Positions 24,662-33,825 of a stretch of 64,000 nt of DNA are shown here, piece by piece (the first letter of the stretch is position 1; every line of letters begins with the position of its first letter). Both the position numbers and the translations under genes were made by a program. Under the pieces are notes generated by a model. It ran no database searches. It had not been told where the DNA came from and saw nothing but the letters and a program-made list of their open reading frames with translations. The stretch comes from Microthrixaceae bacterium. Lineage in GTDB: Bacteria; Actinomycetota; Acidimicrobiia; Acidimicrobiales; Microtrichaceae. The DNA lies in NCBI GenBank assembly GCA_023958095.1, contig JAMLGJ010000006.1, forward strand, positions 48,516 through 112,515. The letters are read 5' to 3'.

Positions 24662-25903
24662 ATGGACCTGAGCTACCCACCCGAGGCCGAAGAGTTCCGA
24701 ACCGAGATCCGCTCGTGGCTCGAGCAGAATCTCCCGGAGGGTTGGTTCGACGAGGGCTTCGAGATGGACCCGGAGGAGAAGAAGCGCTTCAACGAGCAGT
24801 GGACCCAGAAGCTCCACGAGGGTGGATGGATCTGTGCGACCTGGCCCGAGGAGTACGGGGGCAAGGGCCTCTCCACGATGGAGGGCGTGGTGCTGGCCGA
24901 GGAGTTCGCACGGGCCAAGGCGCCCATGCGGGCTGACTTCTTCGGCGACACGTTGGTGGGACCGACGATCCTCATGAACGGGACCGAGGAACAGAAGAAG
25001 TACTTCCTGCCCAAGATCCTCGACGGCTCGATGAGGTGGTGTCAGGGCTTCTCCGAACCCGAGTCGGGCTCGGACCTCGCATCGCTCAAGACCACTGCGG
25101 TCCTCGACGGCGACGAATGGGTGATCAACGGCCAGAAGGTCTGGACCACCCAGGCCCAGTTCGCCGACTACTGCTTCGTGCTGGCCCGCACCGATCCGGA
25201 CGTGAAGAAGCAGGCCGGCATCTCCTACCTGCTGGTTCCGATGGACCAGCCCGGCATCGAGGTGCGCGGGATCGTCCAGCCCGACGGCACCGCCGAGTTC
25301 AACGAGGTGTTCTTCACCGATGCCCGCTGTCCCGCCGAGAACGTCGTGGGCGGGGTGAACAACGGCTGGAAGGTCGCGAACGACACGCTGGGGTTCGAGC
25401 GCGGCATGTCGGCCACCACCGGGTACCGACGCTTCGAGGAGGAGTACCGCCTGATGGTCGACAAGGCCACCGAGAACGGTGCGATCACGGATCCGCTCAT
25501 CCGCCAGCGTCTCATGCGCTACTACACGAAGATCCAGATCCTGCGGATCAACGGTCTGCGCTCGCTCACCGCCACGGTGCAGAAGCGCAAGGACCTCGCG
25601 GTGACCGTGCTCGGCGTCACCAACAAGATGTTCTGGTCCGAGATGCACCGTGACGCGATGGAACTGGCACTCGACATCTGGGGTACCGAGTCGTTCCTCT
25701 CCGGGGCCGGCGAGGATGTCTCGTGGCCGGCGACGCTGAGGGCCGAGGGGCGCCCCGAGTACCCCGTGAGCCAGATGGTCTCGGCGTTCTTCTTCTCGCG
25801 GTCGGAGACGATCTGGGGTGGAACCGCGGAGATCCAGCGCAACATCGTCGGCGAACGCGTGCTCGGCCTCCCACGGGAACCGAAGGTGGAACAGAAGAAG
25901 TAG
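24662..25903 (+). CDS. Acyl-CoA dehydrogenase
   Basis: The protein has 413 residues, full length. Family marks are the N-terminal helical domain, WPEEYGGKGLS, the flavin-contacting WCQGFSEPESGSDLASLKT, WVINGQKVWTT, and the C-terminal TAEIQRNIVGERVLGLPRE. It would oxidise an acyl-CoA to the 2-enoyl-CoA with FAD and pass electrons to ETF, encoded at 12076-13877. Chain specificity is not evident; large-substrate members of this type act on branched or steroid acyl-CoAs. ATG 24662 is fixed by MDLSYPPEAEEF. A palindromic operator overlaps its promoter. Confidence 0.93.
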   Translation: MDLSYPPEAEEFRTEIRSWLEQNLPEGWFDEGFEMDPEEKKRFNEQWTQKLHEGGWICATWPEEYGGKGLSTMEGVVLAEEFARAKAPMRADFFGDTLVGPTILMNGTEEQKKYFLPKILDGSMRWCQGFSEPESGSDLASLKTTAVLDGDEWVINGQKVWTTQAQFADYCFVLARTDPDVKKQAGISYLLVPMDQPGIEVRGIVQPDGTAEFNEVFFTDARCPAENVVGGVNNGWKVANDTLGFERGMSATTGYRRFEEEYRLMVDKATENGAITDPLIRQRLMRYYTKIQILRINGLRSLTATVQKRKDLAVTVLGVTNKMFWSEMHRDAMELALDIWGTESFLSGAGEDVSWPATLRAEGRPEYPVSQMVSAFFFSRSETIWGGTAEIQRNIVGERVLGLPREPKVEQKK

Positions 25904-25966
25904 CGCTCCGGCGGGCCTGCCCGAAGGGGAGGAGGTTCGCTCCGGGGCAGCGCCGTGCCTGCTCGT

Positions 25967-26764
25967 TCAGGCGCTGGCCAGCACCTCACCGTTGGGCACG
26001 ACGAACACCGAGTGCGGGTCCGCGGCCCAGGCCCGGAACGCCTCGGCGATCGCGGCGAGTTCCGAGGGGTCGCTCAGTCCGCCCTCGAGGGCCTGCTCGG
26101 AGAAGTCCGACTCCTGCACGCGCTCGGCCCACAGGTTTCCCCACCAGCCACGGTCCTCGGGTGTGCAGAACACCCAGTTCGAGGTGCTGTAGCGGACCTC
26201 CTCGAAGCCCGCCTCCATGGCCCAGCGGAACAGGTGCCTCCCGGCGTTCGCCTCGGCTCCGTTGGACAGCGTCACCTGGTGGTACAGCTCCTGCCAGCGA
26301 TCGAGGCGAGGGTCGCCGGGTGACCACATGAACGCGCGGTAGTCGGCGTCGCGAACGGCGAGCGTTCCACCCGGTTTCAGGACGCGCCGCATCTCCTGCA
26401 GGGCTGCCACCGGATCGCTCAGGTGCTGGAGGACCTGGTGCGCGTGCACCACGTCGAACGTGTCGTCGTCGAAGTCGAGCCCGTAGGTGTCCGCGACGCG
26501 GAACGACAGGTTCGGGCTCTCGCTGCGCGGGTTGTCCCCGGTCGCCACCTCGATGATGCCCGGGGCGACGTCCACCCCGACCGCGGTTCCGGGATCGACG
26601 AAGCGCGCGAGGTCCGCGGTCAGGTTTCCCGGCCCGCACCCGACGTCGAGCAGGTGCTGTCCCGGAGCCAGTTCGTCCAACAGGTAGGCCGCGGAGTTGC
26701 GGGCTGTGCGCCACCGGTGGCTCCTGAGCACCGGGTCGGAGTGGCCGTGCGTGTAGCGATCCAT
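25967..26764 (-). CDS. Class I SAM-dependent methyltransferase
   Basis: The protein has 265 residues. SAM motif I is LLDVGCGPGNLTADLA, followed by the acidic VGVDVAPG and motif II-III FDVVHAHQVLQHLSDP, then MRRVLKPGGTLAVRD. This is the UbiE/COQ5-like methyltransferase 11 layout. The substrate is unknown. The start at 26764 gives MDRYTHGHSDPVLRSHRWRT. The stop faces the acyl-CoA dehydrogenase stop across 63 bp. A 7-bp tandem repeat lies directly upstream of its start. Confidence 0.88.
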   Translation of the reverse strand: MDRYTHGHSDPVLRSHRWRTARNSAAYLLDELAPGQHLLDVGCGPGNLTADLARFVDPGTAVGVDVAPGIIEVATGDNPRSESPNLSFRVADTYGLDFDDDTFDVVHAHQVLQHLSDPVAALQEMRRVLKPGGTLAVRDADYRAFMWSPGDPRLDRWQELYHQVTLSNGAEANAGRHLFRWAMEAGFEEVRYSTSNWVFCTPEDRGWWGNLWAERVQESDFSEQALEGGLSDPSELAAIAEAFRAWAADPHSVFVVPNGEVLASA

Positions 26765-26780
26765 CGTCGAAGGCTCCCAC

Positions 26781-26836
26781 ACGGCACACGGCACACGGCA
26801 GACGGCTCACGGCAGACGGCTCACGGCAGACGGCAC
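26781..26836. repeat. Eight-copy 7-bp tandem repeat
   Basis: Eight units of ACGGCAC, ACGGCAG or ACGGCTC run without a gap for 56 bp. The last units alternate ACGGCAG and ACGGCTC. The array fills much of the space between the divergent methyltransferase and LCP genes, so copy number could change promoter spacing. Confidence 0.85.
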
Positions 26837-26928
26837 CGCTCCGCTTCTGTGAGAGACCGCAGACTGGGGCTGCTGCCCACCGTGGTGCATGCTGGGAACC
26901 GCGCGCGCCGCATTACGCTTCTGTGACG

Positions 26929-28518
26929 ATGCCTACCCCCGATCCCCGCCGTGGCCCGTCGCGCCGTGGTGTGCACCCCCGGGGCCCGGACACCCCGACG
27001 CGCGACCCGGGCGACAACGCTCGTGTCGTGCGGCGTCGCCGGCCGCGACGAGGAGGTGCCGGTCCCGTGACCCCGCTGCGGGTGGCCCTGGGCGTTCTCG
27101 GCGTGGTGCTGGTCGGCGCACTGGGTTTCGCCGGCTACACCTGGTGGCAGTACCAAAGCGTCGAACGGGTCGACGTGGAGCTGGCCGAGGTGGCCCACGG
27201 GGCCCCCAGGAACTACCTGGTGGTCGGCTCCGACAGCCGTTCGGAGATAGACCCCGACGATCCCGGTGCGGATGCCTTCCTCGGCGATGACGCCCCTGGT
27301 GGCCAGAGGTCCGACAGCATCGCGATCCTGCGGGTGGCACCCGAGGAGGAACGCATCGACGTGCTGTCGATCCCACGCGACCTCTGGGTCACGCTTCCCG
27401 ATGGCAGCGAGTCACGGATCAACGCCGCGTATGCCGAGTCCACCCAGACCCTGATCGACACGATCCAGGAGAACCTGGACATCCCGATCCACCATTTCGC
27501 AGAGGTGGACTTCGTCGGGTTCAAGGGATTGATCGACTCGCTGGGTGGGGTGCCGATGTACTTCGACTCCCCGGTGCGTGACCAGAACTCCGGGCTGTCG
27601 GTACCCGAGGCCGGTTGCGTGGTGCTCGACGGCGACCAGGGCCTGGCCTTCGCCCGTTCCCGGCACCTGTCCTGGAAGGACGCCGATGGGTGGCACACCG
27701 ACCCGACGGGAGACCTGGGTCGCATGACCCGTCAGCAGCTGCTCATGCGAGCCTCGGTGGCCAAGGCCAACACCATGGGCCTGGACGACATCCCCCGGCT
27801 CAAGGGGCTGGTCGATTCGGTGCTGGACTCCGCGACGGTCGACACCGGTCTCGGTTTCGGGGACATCCTGGGGCTCGGCCAGCGCTTCTCCGGCCTGGAC
27901 CCGCAGCGACTCCAGACCCACTCGCTGGTGGTGGAGGGCGACCGGACGAGTGGCGGTGCCTCGATCCTGCGTCTCGACCGTGACGCGTCGTTCCTCACCC
28001 TCGCGTTCTTCAAGGGTGAGGCGCCGCCGGCGGAGGTGACCACCACGACCACTCCGGCCCCGGAACCCGATGACCTCAACGTGTCGGTGTTCAACGGCGG
28101 CGCCGGCGACGGCGAGGCACGCCGGGTGAGCTACGTGCTGACCGACGGGGGCTTCGGCATCGGCTACGTCGAGACCGCACCCGAGGACCAGGATCGCACG
28201 AGCGTGTCCTACGGTCCCGGGGCCGGGATGATGGGGGAGTTGGTCGCCGCCTGGCTGGGTCCGGACCCGGAACTGCTCGAGGACGACTCACTCGACCCGG
28301 GTCAGGTGGTGGTGGTGCTCGGCGCCGACTTCGAACACGTCGGCGAACCCGAGGAGGATCCACTGGCCGATGGGTCCGCCGGGGACGCGGCGAGCGGGAC
28401 CGCCGACGGATCGGGGACCGCCACGACCGGCAGCTCACAGCCGGGGACGACCACGACGACCACCACGGTTCCGGGTTGGACCCCGGGCGTACCCCCGGAG
28501 GGTGTGGAGTGCGTCTGA
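26929..28518 (+). CDS. LytR-CpsA-Psr (LCP) family wall-polymer ligase
   Basis: The protein has about 529 residues. A basic cytoplasmic N-terminus precedes one membrane helix (VALGVLGVVLVGALGFAGYTW) and an extracellular LCP domain with GSDSRS, RSDSIAILRV, VLSIPRDLWV and the Arg-containing LAFARSRH. A LytR_C domain (about 380-460, DLNVSVFNGG) and a Thr/Gly/Ser-rich tail follow. LCP enzymes attach teichoic acid-like polymers or arabinogalactan to peptidoglycan from a lipid carrier; WecA at 50445 makes such lipid-linked precursors. ATG 26929 is chosen; GTG 26923 is in frame. TACGCT at 26914 may be the -10 box. Confidence 0.9.
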   Translation: MPTPDPRRGPSRRGVHPRGPDTPTRDPGDNARVVRRRRPRRGGAGPVTPLRVALGVLGVVLVGALGFAGYTWWQYQSVERVDVELAEVAHGAPRNYLVVGSDSRSEIDPDDPGADAFLGDDAPGGQRSDSIAILRVAPEEERIDVLSIPRDLWVTLPDGSESRINAAYAESTQTLIDTIQENLDIPIHHFAEVDFVGFKGLIDSLGGVPMYFDSPVRDQNSGLSVPEAGCVVLDGDQGLAFARSRHLSWKDADGWHTDPTGDLGRMTRQQLLMRASVAKANTMGLDDIPRLKGLVDSVLDSATVDTGLGFGDILGLGQRFSGLDPQRLQTHSLVVEGDRTSGGASILRLDRDASFLTLAFFKGEAPPAEVTTTTTPAPEPDDLNVSVFNGGAGDGEARRVSYVLTDGGFGIGYVETAPEDQDRTSVSYGPGAGMMGELVAAWLGPDPELLEDDSLDPGQVVVVLGADFEHVGEPEEDPLADGSAGDAASGTADGSGTATTGSSQPGTTTTTTTVPGWTPGVPPEGVECV

Positions 28519-28583
28519 CGCGCTAGCGCGGCCCCCACGGGCGGCACGGGGCACCGGTCCGCGCGGCGGCGTGTGCGGCACGC

Positions 28584-28589
28584 CAGAAT
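28584..28589 (+). promoter_or_regulatory. -10-like box before antiporter gene
   Basis: CAGAAT is followed by seven bases and the GTG at 28597. The same box and spacing precede etfB, which supports a leaderless start here. Confidence 0.4.
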
Positions 28590-28596
28590 CCAGCGG

Positions 28597-30438
28597 GTGA
28601 GCGATGAGCAGATCATCGTCGCGCTCGCAGCGATCGTGGTGCTCGGTGTTGGCGCCCAGTGGATAGCGAAGCGGCGTGACTTCCCGGCGTTGTTGTTGCT
28701 GCTGCCCGCAGGTCTGCTGGCGGGCAACGTCGGGGACCTCGTCGACCCCGAGGCGCTCTTCGGCGAGACGCTGTTCCCGGGTGTGACGATGCTGGTCGGG
28801 CTGTTGTTGTTCTCCAGCGGCCTGAGGCTCCGCTTCGCCGACCTGCCGCCGGTGGCACGGGGGCCGGTGCTGCGACTCAACACGATCGGGGCGTTGCTGA
28901 CCCTCGCCGGTTCGGCATGTGCGGTGTGGGTCGTGGCCAGGCCGGACATCGACCTTGCGATCCTCACCGGAGCGATCCTGGTCGTGTCGGGCCCAACGGT
29001 CGTGGGGCCTCTGTTGGACGCGGTGCGGCCACGGGAGCCCGTCGGTTCGATCCTCCTCTGGGAGGGAACCGTCCTTGACCCGATCGGGGCCACCATGGGT
29101 GTGGTCGCCCTCAACCTCGTGCTCGCGTCGGAGCGCGTGGGTCTTCACCCCGTGCTGCAGATGGCCGGACGTCTCGGACTCGGTGTGGCAGTGGGTGTCG
29201 TCGCGGGAGCACTGCTCGTGTTCGTGATGTCCAGGTTCCTGGTCACCGACCAGATGGAAGCCGCGGTGTCGCTGCTGTTCGCCGTTGCCGCGTTCAGTGT
29301 CGCCGAGTACTTCCTGTCCGAAGCGGGGCTGTTCGCAACGGTCACCCTCGGTCTCGTGGTGGCCAACCAGACCATCGTTCCCACGGACCGGATCGCAGGT
29401 TTCGGCGAGACCCTGGAGGTCCTGATCATCGGAGGCCTGTTCATCGTGCTCGGTGCACTGGTCGATCTCGACGAACTGCTCGACCGGGCCTGGCAGGTGA
29501 TCGTGCTGGTCGCCGTGCTCGTCGTCGTGGTCCGCCCGTTGTCGGTGTTCGCGTCGCTGGTCGGCACCGATGTCGCGGGCAACGAGCGGTCGATGATCTC
29601 CTGGGTCGATCCCAGGGGTGTCGTCGCAGCGGCGACGGCCGCGGCATTCGCGGGCACGTTGGGAGGAGAGGGAATCGAGTCCGACTTCCTGGTTCCGGTC
29701 GTGTTCGGTGTGATCCTCGGCACCGGCGTGCTCTACGGATTGACGGCTGCACCGGTGGCCTCGTTGCTGAAGGTGCGCACCCCGGAGCCCCACGGTCTGC
29801 TACTGGTGGGGGAGCAGGCCTGGCTCGTGGATCTCGCACACTGCCTCGCCGCTGTCGGGGTGCGGGTATCGGTGGCCTCCGAGCGGTCCGTTGGCTTGCC
29901 AGAGGTGGGTGTCCCGGGCCCGCCGTCACAGGGTTCCGACAGCGGGCAGGACGACCTGGTCACCCACCTTCCGATGGACTCGGTGGTGGGTGAGGAACAG
30001 CTGCGGGAGGGGCTCGAGCGCTCGGGCATCGGCAAGGCGGTCGTGGTGCTCTCCCATGATCCGCGTTCGCAGATGGCAACGGCGGACCTGGTCGAGGTGC
30101 TCGGGCGCAGGAGGGTCTACCGCGTTCGCTCCGATGAGGGCGGTTCGGTGGAGAGCCGAATGATCCGGGCGGCCACCGCCGTGGCGTTCGGAGCGTCGGT
30201 GACCGAGACCTCGATCGGCGAGATGGTCGACTCCGGTGCACGGGTGGTCGAACTGTCGGCACATGATCTGGCCGACTCGGAGCCCGGTTCGTCACTCGTG
30301 CTGGCGGTGGTGGACCCGGATGGGACGGTCCATGTCGGTGAGCACCGCACCGACCCGACCGGTGCCGTGGAGGGGGCGCGGTTCGTGGGACTGCGCCTCG
30401 GCGCCGCCGAGACGGTCGGGACCGGGCAGCCAGGCTGA
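28597..30438 (+). CDS. CPA-type cation:proton antiporter with C-terminal regulatory domain
   Basis: The protein has 613 residues from GTG 28597. About 12 membrane helices fill residues 1-400. The exchanger core shows LVVSGPTVVGPLLDAVRP and WEGTVLDPIGATMGVVALN, matching the NhaP/KefB class with the acidic residue of DPIG. Residues 405-613 are soluble and resemble a degenerate TrkA_N/Rossmann module (LLLVGEQAWLVDLAHCLAAV, VVVLSHDPRSQMATADLVEV). It lacks an obvious GxGxxG, so nucleotide binding is uncertain. The likely role is Na+ or K+ for H+ exchange in pH and ion balance. Confidence 0.87.
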   Translation: MSDEQIIVALAAIVVLGVGAQWIAKRRDFPALLLLLPAGLLAGNVGDLVDPEALFGETLFPGVTMLVGLLLFSSGLRLRFADLPPVARGPVLRLNTIGALLTLAGSACAVWVVARPDIDLAILTGAILVVSGPTVVGPLLDAVRPREPVGSILLWEGTVLDPIGATMGVVALNLVLASERVGLHPVLQMAGRLGLGVAVGVVAGALLVFVMSRFLVTDQMEAAVSLLFAVAAFSVAEYFLSEAGLFATVTLGLVVANQTIVPTDRIAGFGETLEVLIIGGLFIVLGALVDLDELLDRAWQVIVLVAVLVVVVRPLSVFASLVGTDVAGNERSMISWVDPRGVVAAATAAAFAGTLGGEGIESDFLVPVVFGVILGTGVLYGLTAAPVASLLKVRTPEPHGLLLVGEQAWLVDLAHCLAAVGVRVSVASERSVGLPEVGVPGPPSQGSDSGQDDLVTHLPMDSVVGEEQLREGLERSGIGKAVVVLSHDPRSQMATADLVEVLGRRRVYRVRSDEGGSVESRMIRAATAVAFGASVTETSIGEMVDSGARVVELSAHDLADSEPGSSLVLAVVDPDGTVHVGEHRTDPTGAVEGARFVGLRLGAAETVGTGQPG

Positions 30439-30491
30439 TCCCGGGGTCGCATCGCGGGGCCTTGCGACGGTGCTGCTCCGCGACGACACGA

Positions 30492-30566
30492 TGGCGCCCC
30501 CGGCAGGATTCGAACCTGCGCACATGGCTCCGGAGGCCACTGCTCTATCCCCTGAGCTACGGGGGC
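30492..30566 (-). tRNA. tRNA-Arg (anticodon CCG)
   Basis: The minus strand folds into a full cloverleaf. The acceptor is GCCCCCG/CGGGGGC, the D-stem GCUC/GAGC, the anticodon stem GUGGC/GCCAU with loop CUCCGGA (anticodon CCG, reading CGG), the variable loop GUGC and the T-stem GCAGG/CCUGC with loop UUCGAAU. The discriminator is G and the 3' CCA is encoded. It lies about 100 bp from argS, on the opposite strand. Confidence 0.97.
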
Positions 30567-30651
30567 TCGGGACCGGCAAGCGTACCCGCCCGCGCCGATG
30601 CGGTGGACATCGTCCTCACCCGAGGGCTTAGGCGGTGGCGGCCGCCCCCGG

Positions 30652-30657
30652 TACGAT
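30652..30657 (+). promoter_or_regulatory. -10 box of argS
   Basis: TACGAT lies ten bases before the argS ATG, and TTAGGC lies 18 bp upstream of it. The 5' UTR would be only a few bases, so translation is near-leaderless. Confidence 0.45.
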
Positions 30658-30667
30658 GCGCCAACCA

Positions 30668-32305
30668 ATGGCCCACACCGAGTCCCCCGAACCGATCACC
30701 GACACACTGCGCAGCGCGATCGCCGCGGCACTGGTCGGATTCGAACTCGATGGCGCCCCCGCGGCGTCCGAACAGGTGCACCTGGAGCGGCCCGCGAACG
30801 TCGACCACGGTGACCTCTCGACCAACGTGGCACTCGCCCTGGCGAAGCGCAACGGCCGCAATCCACGCGAGCTCGCTCTGGAGCTGGCCGAGGCGTTGCG
30901 GAGTGCCGGCATCGCACACGTGGAGACGGTCGAGGTCGCCGGGCCGGGCTTCGTCAACTTCCACCTCGCCCCGTCATGGCTCCACACGGTGCTGCGCACG
31001 GTCGTCCTCGCGGGTGGGGACTACGGGCGCAGCAACGTCGGTGCCGGCAGGCGCGTGCTGGTCGAGTTCGTCTCCGCGAACCCCACCGGCCCGGTCCATG
31101 CGGGACATGCGCGCGGTGCTGCCTATGGCGACGCGCTCGCGAGGTTGCTCGAGTTCTCCGGGCACGCGGTGGGGCGCGAGTTCTACATCAACGACCGTGG
31201 GGTCCAGATGCAGACCTTCGCGGCGAGCCTGACCGCCCGGGCCGAGGGCCGGGAGCCGCCCGAAGGCGGATACCACGGGGCCTACATCACGGATTGGGCC
31301 GCCTCCATGCCCCGCGACGAGGACCCACTGGAATGGGGTTACGCACACGCCCTCGGGGAACAGCGCCGCGTGCTCGGTGCGCTCAACGTGGAGTTCGACC
31401 ACTGGTTCTCCGAACGCGAGATGGTGGACACCGGCGCGATCGATGTGACGCTGGCCGACCTGAGGGCGAGGGGGGTCGTCGACGAGCGTGACGGAGCGGT
31501 GTGGCTGCGTTCCACCGAGTTCGGCGACGACAAGGACCGGGTGCTCGTCAAGAGCGACGGCGAGTACACCTACCTGTTGCCCGACATCGCCTACCACCGG
31601 GACAAGTTCGCCCGCGGCTGGGAGCTCCTGGTCGACGTGTGGGGTGCCGACCACCACGGCTACGTCCCGAGGATGAAGGCCGCCGTGGAGGCGCTGGGTC
31701 ACGACCCCGGAGACCTGGAGGTGGTGATCACGCAGCTCGTGCGTCTCGAACGCGACGGCGTCGAGGTGAAGATCTCGAAGCGCTCCGGTGACCTCGTGAC
31801 CCTCGAGGAGCTCATCGAGGAGGTGGGTCCCGACGCGGTTCGGCTCACCTACCTGCTGCAGTCCGTCGATTCTCCCCAGACCGTCGACCTCGACCTCGTG
31901 GTGTCGCAGTCCAACGAGAACCCCGTGTTCTACGTGCAGATGGCCAACGCGAGGCTCAACTCGATCAACCGCGTCGCCGCCGAGAGGGGCCTGGAACGCG
32001 TTGCGTTGGATGCCGCGGACCTGTCGTTGCTGGACCACGACCGGGAGCTGGCGGTGCTCAGGTCGCTCGAGGTGCTTCCCGAGACCGTGGAACTGGCAGC
32101 ACGTGAGAGGGCACCGCACAAGATCACCACCTGGGTGCGCGAGCTGGCCGGAGCGGTGCACGGCTTCTACCACGACTGTCCGATCCTGTCCCCGGACACG
32201 CCCGAGGACCTGCGCAACGCACGCTGGTGGTTGGCCGAGGCGGCACGCACCGGGTTGCGGGTCGGCCTCGACATCCTCGGGGTGAGCGCTCCGGAGTCCA
32301 TGTGA
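30668..32305 (+). CDS. argS: Arginyl-tRNA synthetase
   Basis: The protein has 545 residues, a normal length. The N-terminal Add-1 domain precedes the HIGH-like motif NPTGPVHAGHARG and the KMSKS-equivalent KISKRSGDLV. The C-terminal DALR anticodon domain ends LRVGLDILGVSAPESM. It charges tRNA-Arg; one substrate gene, tRNA-Arg(CCG), lies next to it. Its stop codon lies inside a perfect 20-bp tandem duplication that also holds the lysA start. Confidence 0.97.
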   Translation: MAHTESPEPITDTLRSAIAAALVGFELDGAPAASEQVHLERPANVDHGDLSTNVALALAKRNGRNPRELALELAEALRSAGIAHVETVEVAGPGFVNFHLAPSWLHTVLRTVVLAGGDYGRSNVGAGRRVLVEFVSANPTGPVHAGHARGAAYGDALARLLEFSGHAVGREFYINDRGVQMQTFAASLTARAEGREPPEGGYHGAYITDWAASMPRDEDPLEWGYAHALGEQRRVLGALNVEFDHWFSEREMVDTGAIDVTLADLRARGVVDERDGAVWLRSTEFGDDKDRVLVKSDGEYTYLLPDIAYHRDKFARGWELLVDVWGADHHGYVPRMKAAVEALGHDPGDLEVVITQLVRLERDGVEVKISKRSGDLVTLEELIEEVGPDAVRLTYLLQSVDSPQTVDLDLVVSQSNENPVFYVQMANARLNSINRVAAERGLERVALDAADLSLLDHDRELAVLRSLEVLPETVELAARERAPHKITTWVRELAGAVHGFYHDCPILSPDTPEDLRNARWWLAEAARTGLRVGLDILGVSAPESM

Positions 32306-32332
32306 GCGCGCTGGAGTCCATGTGAGCGCGCT
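32293..32332 (+). repeat. 20-bp perfect tandem duplication at argS/lysA junction
   Basis: The 20 bases from 32293 (GGAGTCCATGTGAGCGCGCT) are repeated exactly from 32313. Each copy contains ATGTGA, that is, the argS stop and a lysA GTG start. From the first copy GTG 32302 meets a stop after seven codons; only the second copy (GTG 32322) opens lysA. Confidence 0.95.
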
Positions 32333-33596
32333 GCCCCCGAACCTCCTGCCCCTGACATCGTCACAGGATGCGCAGGGCCACCTCCGCATCGGTGGGGTCG
32401 ACCTGTTGGACCTGGCCGCGGACTTCGGCACACCTCTGTTCGTGTACGACGAGGAGCACCTGCGTTCCCGTGCGGCCGCCGCCGTCGGCGCCCTCGGACC
32501 CGACGGTGCCATCTATGCCACCAAGGCCTTCCTGTGCCGGGCGATGGCGCGCCTGGCCCATGAAGAGGGCATGAGGTTGGACGTGGCCACCGGTGGCGAG
32601 CTGGCGGTGGCCCTGGCGGCGGGCGTTCCTGCCGACAGGCTGGTGATGCACGGGAACAACAAGGCCTCCTGGGAGCTGCGCGCCGCCCTGGATGCCGGGG
32701 TGGGGCGCATCGTCGTCGATTCCGCGGTCGAGCTCGAACGCATCGAGGCGCTGGTGGCGGAGGGCTTCGAGGCTCCGAGGGTCCTGCTGCGGATCAATCC
32801 CGGCATCGAGGTCCACACCCACGAACACATCACCACGGGGAACCCCGACTCCAAGTTCGGATTCCCGCTGTCCACGGGCCAGGCACAGGAGGCGGTGCAG
32901 CGGGCCCGCCGGTCGGGTGCGGTGGAACTCGTGGGACTGCACATGCACATCGGTTCCCAGGTGTTCAGCGTGGACAACTTCCTCGAGGGGCTCAGGACCG
33001 TCGCCCCGTTCGTGGGCGGCGAGGACCTCCCCGAGTTCATCGTGGGTGGAGGGCTGGGCGTTGCCTACGTGGAGGGTGAGGAGGCACCGACGCTCGAGTC
33101 ATGGGCCGCAGCGGTTCGCCAGACCTGCGAGGACGTCGGGATCCACTCCGCGGTTGCGGCCGAACCGGGGCGGGCGATCGTTGCCCAGGCGGCCGTGACG
33201 CTCTACGAGGTCGGGACGATCAAGTTCATCCCCGGGGTCAGGACCTACGTGGCGGTCGACGGCGGGATGAGCGACAACCCCCGCCCGGTGCTCTACGGGT
33301 CGGGCTACGAGACGTTCCTGCCACGAGCGGTGGCCGCGGAGCGCGAGATGCCCATCCGCCTGGTCGGGAAGCACTGCGAGTCGGGTGACCTGATCGTCCG
33401 CGAGGGGGCGGTGCCCGCGGACCTGGCCGTGGGCGACATCGTGGCGACTCCCGTCACGGGTGCCTATGGCCACTCGATGGGCAGCAACTACAACAAGGTG
33501 CTGCGCCCGCCGGTGGTGTTCGTCTCCGGCGGTGAGGCACGCCTGGTGGTGCGCGGCGAGACCGTGGCGGACCTGCTGGCGACCGACCTCGGCTGA
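32322..33596 (+). CDS. lysA: Diaminopimelate decarboxylase
   Basis: The protein has 424 residues and is fold-type III PLP dependent. The PLP lysine is in IYATKAFLC, HMHIGSQ contacts the cofactor, GGGLGV and EPGRAIVAQA follow, and KHCESGDLI holds the catalytic Cys of the second subunit. It makes lysine from meso-diaminopimelate. Its start lies 17 bp after the argS stop, in the duplicated junction. With hom and thrC it forms an aspartate-family cluster. Confidence 0.96.
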   Translation: MSALPPNLLPLTSSQDAQGHLRIGGVDLLDLAADFGTPLFVYDEEHLRSRAAAAVGALGPDGAIYATKAFLCRAMARLAHEEGMRLDVATGGELAVALAAGVPADRLVMHGNNKASWELRAALDAGVGRIVVDSAVELERIEALVAEGFEAPRVLLRINPGIEVHTHEHITTGNPDSKFGFPLSTGQAQEAVQRARRSGAVELVGLHMHIGSQVFSVDNFLEGLRTVAPFVGGEDLPEFIVGGGLGVAYVEGEEAPTLESWAAAVRQTCEDVGIHSAVAAEPGRAIVAQAAVTLYEVGTIKFIPGVRTYVAVDGGMSDNPRPVLYGSGYETFLPRAVAAEREMPIRLVGKHCESGDLIVREGAVPADLAVGDIVATPVTGAYGHSMGSNYNKVLRPPVVFVSGGEARLVVRGETVADLLATDLG

Positions 33597-33825
33597 CCCA
33601 CCGGCTGCTGGCCCGCCCGGTCCGGCTGCGTGGCCCGCCAACCCGGATCCATCGGGACCGCTGCGTGGCTCGAGCCGTGTTGTGGAGTCGCGCTGTGCTC
33701 ATATGACGCGCGGCGCGGTCCAGCTGCCGCTCGAGTCGGTGGGAGCGTGTGTCCGGAGCGCCGGCACGTCGAACCGGGTCGCGTGACCCGTGTACTCCCC
33801 AGGCGCCTGAGTCGACCATGTCGCC

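Noticed and set aside
26781..26836. CRISPR or iteron array
   Set aside because: The unit is only 7 bp without spacers and no replication gene is nearby.
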